Under the pieces are notes generated by a model. It saw only the letters and a list, made by a program, of their open reading frames with translations, had not been told where the DNA came from and did no database searches. This document shows positions 56,587-64,000 of a DNA stretch of 64,000 nucleotides, piece after piece. Every line of letters starts with the position of its first letter. The first letter of the stretch is position 1. The stretch comes from Natrinema marinum (lineage in GTDB: Archaea; Halobacteriota; Halobacteria; Halobacteriales; Natrialbaceae), in contig NZ_CP100763.1 in NCBI RefSeq assembly GCF_024296685.1, positions 2,604,001 through 2,668,000 of the forward strand. The letters run 5' to 3'. The position numbers were made by a program, and so were the translations under genes.

Positions 56587-57635
56587 GTACGGGAGCCTCG
56601 AATCCGGAATACGTGAACGCTCGCGTTCGCTCGCGTCAGGCGGCGCTGCTGTCCGACGAGGACTACCGCAAGCTGATCCGGATGGGGCCGAGCGAAATCG
56701 CGCGGTTCATGGAGGAAACGGAGTACGAACGCGAGATCAACCAACTCGGCACGCGGTTCTCGGGCGTCGACCTGATCGAGTACGCGCTGAACCGCAACCT
56801 CGCGAAGCACTTCGACGATCTGCTGGAGTGGGCGAACGGTCGGCTCTACGACCTCATCGCCCGCTACCTCCGGAAGTTCGACGTCTGGAACGTAAAGACG
56901 ATCATCCGCGGGATCTACACGGACTCGGATCCCGACTCGATCCGGACGGACCTCATCCTTGCCGGAGAGCTCGACGATCGGACGATCGACCGGCTGGTCG
57001 AGGCCGGCTCGATCGAAGACGCTGTCGAGTTGCTCGGCGGAACGATCTTCGCCGACCCGCTCGAGAACGCCTACGAGGAGTTCGAAGCCGGCGGGACGCT
57101 CGTCCCGCTCGAGAACGCGCTCGACCGGGCGTTCTACGAGAGCTTACTCGAGGACCTCGGCCGGCCACAGGAGGGGCCGGAGTCCAAGTACGTCGAGTTC
57201 CTGCAGACCGAGATCGACTTCCGGAACGCGCGCAACGCGTTGCGACTCGCGCGAAGTGGTGCCGATCTCGACCCCGCGGCCTACTACATCGACGGCGGCG
57301 TCCTGTTCGACGAGTCGGAACTGAGCCGACTGATCGGCCAGTACGACGAACTCGTCGACCACATCGCCGACAACAAGCGCTACGGCGACCGCCTCTCGGG
57401 GGCGCTCGATCGCCTGCGGGATGCTGACAGCCTTATACAGTTCGAGCACGCACTAGACGCTGCGTTGCTCGAGTACGCGGACACGCTCTCGAGCGTGTAT
57501 CCGACCTCGATCTCCCCGGTTCTCTCGTATATCCTCGCCAAAGAGCGCGAGGTCGAGAACATCCGTGCGATCGCGCGGGGACGCGAGGTCGGCCTCGACG
57601 AGAGCGAGATCGAAGAGGAGTTGGTGATCCTATGA
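56583..57635 (+). CDS. atpC: A-type ATP synthase subunit C
   Basis: The 350-residue subunit forms the funnel that couples central stalk to rotor ring. It is helical throughout, with YEREINQLGTRFSGVDLIEY, ARYLRKFDVWNVKTIIRGIY and the LSYILAKEREVENIRAIARG signature near the C terminus (~318-337). Length is typical. It overlaps atpE by 4 nt at the start and atpF by 4 nt at the end (ATGA), so translation is coupled. Confidence 0.92.
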   Translation: MSTGASNPEYVNARVRSRQAALLSDEDYRKLIRMGPSEIARFMEETEYEREINQLGTRFSGVDLIEYALNRNLAKHFDDLLEWANGRLYDLIARYLRKFDVWNVKTIIRGIYTDSDPDSIRTDLILAGELDDRTIDRLVEAGSIEDAVELLGGTIFADPLENAYEEFEAGGTLVPLENALDRAFYESLLEDLGRPQEGPESKYVEFLQTEIDFRNARNALRLARSGADLDPAAYYIDGGVLFDESELSRLIGQYDELVDHIADNKRYGDRLSGALDRLRDADSLIQFEHALDAALLEYADTLSSVYPTSISPVLSYILAKEREVENIRAIARGREVGLDESEIEEELVIL

Positions 57636-57961
57636 GCCAGGAAATCGCAGTCGTCGGCAGTCCGGAGTTTACGACCGGCTTCCGCCTCGCGGGAGTGCGA
57701 CGGTTCGAGAACGTGCCGGATGACGACAAAGCGGAGGCGCTCGACGACGCCGTCACGACGGCGATCGAAGACGAGGGCGTCGGGATCGTCGTCATGCACG
57801 ACGACGACCTCGAGTACCTGTCGCGCAACGTTCGCCAAGAGGTCGAGACGAGCGTCGAACCGGTCGTCGTCACCATCGGCAGCGGCACGGGCGGCGGCGG
57901 ACTGCGCGACCAGATCAAGCGAGCGATCGGTATCGACCTGATGGACGAAGACAGCGAGTAA
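57632..57961 (+). CDS. atpF: A-type ATP synthase subunit F
   Basis: The 109-residue central-stalk subunit opens [20 protein letters not shown]. It forms a small alpha/beta domain ([27 protein letters not shown]) with a Lys-rich C-terminal helix ([14 protein letters not shown]). It binds AtpA/AtpB hexamer and AtpD. It overlaps atpC by 4 nt and precedes atpA by 4 nt. Confidence 0.92.
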   Translation: MSQEIAVVGSPEFTTGFRLAGVRRFENVPDDDKAEALDDAVTTAIEDEGVGIVVMHDDDLEYLSRNVRQEVETSVEPVVVTIGSGTGGGGLRDQIKRAIGIDLMDEDSE

Positions 57962-57965
57962 CACT

Positions 57966-59729
<1,764 letters not shown>

Positions 59730-59731
59730 CA

Positions 59732-61144
59732 ATGAAAGAGTACCAGACTATCACGGAAATCAGCGGTCCGCTGGTGTTCGCCGAGGTCGACGAACCAGTC
59801 GGCTACGACGAGATCGTCGAGATCGAGACGCCCCAGGGCGACACCCTCCGCGGACAGGTGCTGGAATCGAGCGAAGGCATCGTCTCGATCCAGGTGTTCG
59901 AAGGGACGGGCGGCATCGACCGCAACGCCTCCGTTCGATTCCTGGGCGAGACGATGAAGATGCCCGTCACCGAGGACCTGCTCGGGCGGGTTCTGGACGG
60001 CTCCGGGAACCCGATCGACGGCGGCCCGGAGATCGTCCCCGACGAGCGCCGCGACATCGTCGGCGAAGCGATCAACCCCTACTCTCGAGAGTACCCCGAG
60101 GAGTTCATTCAGACCGGCGTGTCGGCCATCGACGGCATGAACACGCTGGTTCGAGGCCAGAAGCTGCCGATCTTCTCCGGGTCGGGGCTTCCCCACAACG
60201 AACTCGCGCTCCAGATCGCCCGACAGGCGACGGTGCCGGAAGAAGAGGAAGGCGAGGGCGAAGGCTCCGAATTCGCAGTCATCTTCGGCGCGATGGGAAT
60301 CACCGCCGAAGAGGCAAACGAGTTCATGGACGACTTCGAGCGCACCGGCGCGCTCGAGCGCTCGGTCGTCTTCATGAACCTCGCGGACGACCCCGCAGTC
60401 GAGCGGCAGGTCACGCCGCGACTCGCCCTGACGACGGCCGAGTATCTGGCCTTCGAGCAGGACTACCACGTGCTGGTCATCCTGACGGACATGACCAACT
60501 ACTGTGAGGCGCTGCGCGAGATCGGTGCCGCACGCGAGGAGGTTCCGGGCCGCCGTGGCTACCCTGGCTACATGTACACCGACCTGGCCCAGCTCTACGA
60601 GCGCGCCGGTCGAATCGAGGGCAAGGAAGGCTCGGTCACGCAGATCCCGATCCTGACGATGCCCGGCGACGACGACACCCACCCGATTCCGGACCTGACC
60701 GGCTACATCACCGAGGGCCAGATCATGATGGATCGGGACCTCAACAGTCAGGGGATCGAGCCGCCGGTCAACGTCCTGCCCAGCCTCTCCCGGCTGATGG
60801 ACGACGGGATCGGCGAGGGCCTGACCCGCGAGGACCACGGCGACGTCTCCGACCAGATGTACGCCGCGTACGCAGAGGGTGAGGACCTGCGCGACCTCGT
60901 GAACATCGTCGGCCGCGAAGCGCTCTCCGAACGGGACAACAAGTTCCTCGACTTCGCCGACCGCTTCGAGGAAGAGTTCGTCCAGCAGGGGTACGACACC
61001 AACCGCTCGATCGACGAGACCCTCGAGATCGGCTGGGACCTGCTCTCGAACCTGCCGAAAACGGAGCTCAACCGTATCGACGAAGAGCTCATCGAGGAGC
61101 ACTACCGCGAAGACGAGACGGCCGAAGCCGTGCAGGCCGACTAA
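59732..61144 (+). CDS. atpB: A-type ATP synthase regulatory subunit B
   Basis: The 470-residue non-catalytic nucleotide-binding subunit alternates with AtpA in the hexamer. The P-loop position reads [20 protein letters not shown] (no GKT), as expected for subunit B, and [20 protein letters not shown] follows. The C terminus ends [17 protein letters not shown] and a polar tail. In contrast to the tight operon upstream, 2.18 kb separates its stop from atpD, and a diverged copy of its 3' end recurs 299 nt downstream. Confidence 0.95.
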   Translation: MKEYQTITEISGPLVFAEVDEPVGYDEIVEIETPQGDTLRGQVLESSEGIVSIQVFEGTGGIDRNASVRFLGETMKMPVTEDLLGRVLDGSGNPIDGGPEIVPDERRDIVGEAINPYSREYPEEFIQTGVSAIDGMNTLVRGQKLPIFSGSGLPHNELALQIARQATVPEEEEGEGEGSEFAVIFGAMGITAEEANEFMDDFERTGALERSVVFMNLADDPAVERQVTPRLALTTAEYLAFEQDYHVLVILTDMTNYCEALREIGAAREEVPGRRGYPGYMYTDLAQLYERAGRIEGKEGSVTQIPILTMPGDDDTHPIPDLTGYITEGQIMMDRDLNSQGIEPPVNVLPSLSRLMDDGIGEGLTREDHGDVSDQMYAAYAEGEDLRDLVNIVGREALSERDNKFLDFADRFEEEFVQQGYDTNRSIDETLEIGWDLLSNLPKTELNRIDEELIEEHYREDETAEAVQAD

Positions 61145-61359
61145 TCGCCGCGGATCGCTCGCATCAGTTTTTGCTGTTTCGATCGTCCGGTTGTGACATA
61201 GCGATGGCTTAAGCGCCCGCCAACGCGCAACGGTGAACAGAGAAATGAATGAGAAAAAGGATGCGAAAACGGTTTCGCTCCCACAAAGAGAGAGAAAATA
61301 ACGGTTGTCGTGGTTGCTATCGGTAGCCGATGGGGACCAGGGTTGCTGGCTTCGGAGTG

Positions 61360-61413
61360 ACAGCGCTCGACCGGATCGACGAGGACCTCATCGCGGAGCA
61401 CTACCGCGAGGGC
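61360..61413 (+). repeat. Diverged duplicate of the atpB 3' end
   Basis: These 54 bases match atpB positions 61061-61114 at 45 of 54 sites by eye and translate to TALDRIDEDLIAEHYREG against [18 protein letters not shown] in atpB. Changes are largely silent or conservative, so this was once coding. The two copies are in direct orientation with a 299-nt offset. It lies just before the 3' end of the convergent PH-like gene and inside the segment that separates atpB from atpD. Confidence 0.75.
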
Positions 61414-61422
61414 CGTTGTCGT

Positions 61423-62310
61423 TCACGCGCAGTCGAGACCCGCTGCCCGATTTCGGCGCTGTTCGATCGCCGCGCGGACTCCCTCGGGGTCGTCGATCAC
61501 CGAGCGATCACACCGGAGATCAAGCCACGATCGCTCGAGGACGAGTCTCTCGTCGGTCAGTGAGACGCTCCCGATGTCGGTCCAGGGAACCAGCCGCGTT
61601 CCGGTCGGTCCCGCGGCGACCAGGCCCGCCTCGTGAATGCGGAGTTCGCGGGCCGTCCGCGCCCCGCCCAGATCTACGTCCAGCCGATCGAGTCGCCCAC
61701 TCACCTCGAGTCCCTGAGCGAGAAAGAGTAGACCGAACAGGAACCACTGCACGGTGAGATAACTGATTTCTCGAGTGACGAAACCGAGCGCGAAGTAGCA
61801 GATAGCGAGCGCGTACAGACACAGCGCCCGGTTGGGCGAGCGCCACTGCCAGGCCGCTACCGGGTCGTCGGGGGTGATCGCCGCCACGTACCGCGTCCGG
61901 GCCATCGTGGCGACGACGGCCGCGCCGAACAGCGCGGCGACTGTCGCCAGACCGCTCGCGAGTGCGATCGCGGTTGGTATCGATGGCAGAAAGACTGCTG
62001 CGAACGCTACCCCCGCAAATGCGACTGCGGGGACGAACCACGCGGCCGTCAGCCGGCCGCTGCAACCCGTTCGCTCGGGTAGTCCGTTGGCCCTCGCCGC
62101 GAGGGCGCTGCCGACCACGAGTCCGATCGAGAGGGTCGTTGGAACGGTGGCGACGAGGATGCCGCTCGAGGCGTTCAGGGCGACGCCGGCGACGAGCGCC
62201 GTGCCGGTCAGAATCGCGGCGAGGTAGACGCCAATCCCGACCCGGAAGCCGGTGTCGGGGGGGTCGAAATCGTCGGGGTGCGAGAGACCGCGGGCAGCCG
62301 TCGGAAACAC
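61423..62310 (-). CDS. Membrane protein with C-terminal PH-like domain
   Basis: The 295-residue protein has about six hydrophobic helices (~25-215) and a short soluble end (~225-295). The end reads RTARELRIHEAGLVAAGPTG, TRLVPWTDIGSVSLTDERLV and LERSWLDLRCDRSVIDDPEG, a PH-like (bPH/YdbT-like) domain signature. Topology places this domain in the cytoplasm. The gene lies antisense inside the atpB-atpD gap, ending 10 nt from the atpB-like repeat. No function is known. Confidence 0.65.
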   Translation of the reverse strand: MFPTAARGLSHPDDFDPPDTGFRVGIGVYLAAILTGTALVAGVALNASSGILVATVPTTLSIGLVVGSALAARANGLPERTGCSGRLTAAWFVPAVAFAGVAFAAVFLPSIPTAIALASGLATVAALFGAAVVATMARTRYVAAITPDDPVAAWQWRSPNRALCLYALAICYFALGFVTREISYLTVQWFLFGLLFLAQGLEVSGRLDRLDVDLGGARTARELRIHEAGLVAAGPTGTRLVPWTDIGSVSLTDERLVLERSWLDLRCDRSVIDDPEGVRAAIEQRRNRAAGLDCA

Positions 62311-62400
62311 GAGCCAGAGTACGGAACGAGAGGTGATAAAATGTCACTGAATTCGGCAGATCGAAACAACCGCATATTCTGTCAATGAAATTTGATATGT

Positions 62401-62612
62401 ATGCACAAACCACTGCTCGTTCCGGGGTTCCTAGACCGGGCACGGACCTACTACGGCGACGACGAGGCGGTCGTCGCCACCACGGGGGACCGGTTTCACG
62501 TACGACGAACTCGGCGAACTACAAGGTCGTCCACCGGGTCGAGTTCGTCGACGAGTTGCGGACCACCGCGACTGGGGAGGTCCAGAAGTACGAACTCCGA
62601 CAGGAGGAGTAG
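62401..62612 (+). pseudogene. Acyl-CoA ligase (AMP-binding) gene reduced to its two ends
   Basis: The first 33 codons (MHKPLLVPGFLDRARTYYGD continuing DEAVVATTGDRF) match the N terminus of haloarchaeal AMP-binding fatty-acid-CoA ligases, and the last 31 (NYKVVHRVEFVDELRTTATG plus EVQKYELRQEE) match their extreme C terminus. An extra T in GACCGGTTTCACG shifts the frame just before TYDELGE, which survives in the next frame. Roughly 450 codons between are missing. It is a dead remnant from an internal deletion plus a frameshift. Confidence 0.72.
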
Positions 62613-62667
62613 GAGGACGAAGAGCGGATGGTCGGGCAGGGGTGATTCGGCGGTCCAGCGAAGATCG

Positions 62668-62955
62668 TCAGAACCCGCGTCGTTCGTCCCCTTCGTCGCC
62701 GTCGTCCCTCTCCTCGGTCGTCAACCGCCGGCCGTTCCAGCCGAACTCCTCGTGCTGATCGCCGCAGTCGGCCCCGTCCGGCGGAGCGGTCGAACGCGAC
62801 GATCCGCGGCCGCCGCGTTCCTTTGCGATCCGTTCCGCCTCGGCACGGTCGACCACGGTCGGCTCCGCCGTCTCCTGGCTGATCGCCGCCCAGAGTACTA
62901 ACGGGATCACCAGCGCCATCGCGAACAGCAGGGCGAAGACGACAGCGGCGGACAT
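62668..62955 (-). CDS. Small single-TM hypothetical protein (95 aa)
   Basis: The product starts MSAAVVFALLFAMALVIPLV, one N-terminal membrane helix, and continues as a charged cytoplasmic tail with ISQETAEPTVVDRAEAERIA, KERGGRGSSRSTAPPD and an Asp/Glu-rich end. One Cys (ADCGDQ) occurs. No family is recognised. It is divergent from the zinc-ribbon gene at 63014 over a 58-nt AT-rich spacer. Confidence 0.55.
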   Translation of the reverse strand: MSAAVVFALLFAMALVIPLVLWAAISQETAEPTVVDRAEAERIAKERGGRGSSRSTAPPDGADCGDQHEEFGWNGRRLTTEERDDGDEGDERRGF

Positions 62956-63013
62956 GACTCGAGGAATACTCGACGGCCCGAGCACAAATGTTTTATGAAT
63001 TGACAATAATAGC

Positions 63014-63223
63014 ATGAATATGAGAGACGACGGGCACGGCTGTCCGAAGTGCGGAGAGACGGAGACGGAGATCGACGAGATTTCGACGACCGGAGGCGGG
63101 CTGTCAAAGATGTTCGACATCCAGAACCGTCGATTCCACGTCGTGAGCTGTACGAACTGCGGCTACTCAGAGCTCTACAAGGGGCAGTCGTCGGGCGACA
63201 TGGTCGACCTGTTCCTCGGCTAG
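63014..63223 (+). CDS. Zinc-ribbon protein (YpzJ/COG3478-like, 69 aa)
   Basis: The product opens MNMRDDGHGCPKCGETETEI and has CPKC (~10-13) and CTNC (~46-49), with the pattern SKMFDIQNRRFHVVSCTNCG, YSELYKG and a DMVDLFLG end, as in the small zinc-ribbon proteins called nucleic-acid-binding (COG3478, YpzJ). An in-frame second ATG sits two codons later. A TTTATG-like element lies about 25 nt upstream. It is the last gene before atpD. Confidence 0.75.
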   Translation: MNMRDDGHGCPKCGETETEIDEISTTGGGLSKMFDIQNRRFHVVSCTNCGYSELYKGQSSGDMVDLFLG

Positions 63224-63305
63224 CGGTTCGCGACCGCAGACCGAGTCAACGCATCGCCTACAGCGGGCGCGGGCGGGCGCGGAAACTGTAAACAGTTATC
63301 CGACT

Positions 63306-63321
63306 GGGGGCGCTAGCCCCC
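63306..63321. repeat. Palindrome just upstream of atpD
   Basis: GGGGGC (63306-63311) and GCCCCC (63316-63321) form a 6-bp stem with a 4-nt loop, ending 6 nt before the atpD ATG. A second small inverted repeat AACTG/CAGTT (63284-63297, loop TAAA) lies just before it and includes a TATA-like TAAACAG. Together they suggest a separate promoter and leader for atpD. Confidence 0.5.
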
Positions 63322-63327
63322 GACAAG

Positions 63328-64000
63328 ATGGCCAACGACGTCAAGCCCACCCGCAAGAACTTGATGGCGATCGAGGATCGCATCGAGCTCTCCGAGCGGG
63401 GACACGGGACGCTCGAGAAGAAACGCGACGGGCTGATCATGGAGTTCATGGACATCCTGGACAAGGCCCAGGACGTCCGCGGAGATCTGGCCGACGACTA
63501 CGAACAGGCCCAGCAGAAGATCAACATGGCCCGGGCGATGGAAGGCGACGTCGCCGTCCGCGGTGCCGCGGCGGCGCTGCAGGAACACCCCGAAATCACC
63601 ACCGAATCGAAAAACATCATGGGCGTCGTCGTCCCGCAGATCGAGTCTTCGCGCGTCTCGAAGAGCCTCGATCAACGCGGTTACGGGATCATGGGAACCT
63701 CCGCCCGCATCGACGAGGCCGCCGAAGCCTACGAGGACCTCTTGGAGAGCATCATCCTCGCCGCCGAGGTCGAGACGGCGATGAAGAAGATGCTCCGCGA
63801 GATCGAGACCACCAAGCGCCGCGTCAACGCGCTGGAGTTCAAGCTCCTCCCCGAACTCTACGAAAACCAGGAGTACATCGAGCAGAAACTCGAGGAACAG
63901 GAACGCGAGGAGACGTTCCGCCTGAAGAAGATCAAGGAGAAGAAGGAAGCCGAGGAGAAAGAAGCCCGCGAGACCGCAGGCGAGACCGAGCCCGAGTCGG
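63328..64000 (+). CDS. atpD: A-type ATP synthase subunit D, 3' end outside window
   Basis: The 224 visible codons start [20 protein letters not shown] and give the long antiparallel coiled coil of the central rotor shaft: [20 protein letters not shown] near the N terminus and [20 protein letters not shown] near residue 170-190, then a charged Lys/Glu tail. The product transmits rotation from the c-ring to the AtpA/AtpB hexamer. The frame is open at the window end. It is cut off from atpB by 2.18 kb and probably uses its own promoter. Confidence 0.93.
   Translation, partial: MANDVKPTRKNLMAIEDRIELSERGHGTLEKKRDGLIMEFMDILDKAQDVRGDLADDYEQAQQKINMARAMEGDVAVRGAAAALQEHPEITTESKNIMGVVVPQIESSRVSKSLDQRGYGIMGTSARIDEAAEAYEDLLESIILAAEVETAMKKMLREIETTKRRVNALEFKLLPELYENQEYIEQKLEEQEREETFRLKKIKEKKEAEEKEARETAGETEPES

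Overview
The window reads as haloarchaeal chromosome. It is GC-rich, its proteins are strongly acidic, many starts look leaderless (a TATA-like box about 25-30 nt before ATG), and the gene families are typical of the group: thermosome, AhaH-type A-ATPase, HalOD1, HTH-10, FAU-1, UbaA, Tfx and many small zinc-ribbon proteins. Gene content and style fit Natrialbales (Natrinema/Haloterrigena-like), but that placement is from memory, not a search.

Layout. 0-9.3 kb holds housekeeping genes: a YgfZ/GcvT protein, a 2-oxoacid dehydrogenase E1 alpha, a gamma carbonic anhydrase, a phosphoesterase and divergent glnA/lrp. 7.9-10.7 kb holds an unusual minus-strand locus. A hairpin-rich non-coding stretch is followed by a complete tRNA-Glu(UUC), a 97-residue protein of unknown function and an RtcB-family RNA ligase of bacterial-like motif type. 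10.7-36 kb holds the thermosome, a TraB-like protein, small membrane and zinc-ribbon proteins, an aldo/keto reductase, FAU-1, a MEDS histidine kinase with its receiver, a PrsW-like protein, riboflavin synthase, a PAS/GAF kinase, a UvrD-like helicase coupled to a degenerate M24-fold protein, UbaA and paired membrane proteins. 36-52 kb holds Tfx, an MBL-fold protein, a TRAM protein, ETF beta/alpha, a short prenyl synthase, a DUF373 protein, two tandem paralogous histidine kinases, a radical SAM protein, a cell-surface block (lipoprotein, membrane-anchored regulator, secreted protein, pilin-like protein) and a quinone-type methyltransferase. 52.9-64 kb holds the A-type ATP synthase genes atpHIKECFAB, a roughly 2.2-kb interruption, and then atpD, which runs off the window.

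Points most worth checking: (1) the structured RNA/tRNA-Glu/97-aa/RtcB locus as a possible RNA-repair or RNA-maturation unit with its own RNA; (2) a 48-nt in-frame palindromic insertion with 16-bp direct repeats in the ATP-binding domain of one histidine kinase; (3) a diverged second copy of the atpB 3' end, 299 nt downstream, at the start of the segment separating atpB from atpD, which also holds an acyl-CoA ligase gene reduced to its two ends; (4) several enzymes with altered catalytic or cluster-binding motifs (SDR without the usual Tyr, M24 without metal ligands, receiver without Asp, radical SAM with CX4CX2C). No CRISPR array, rRNA or transposase gene was seen.
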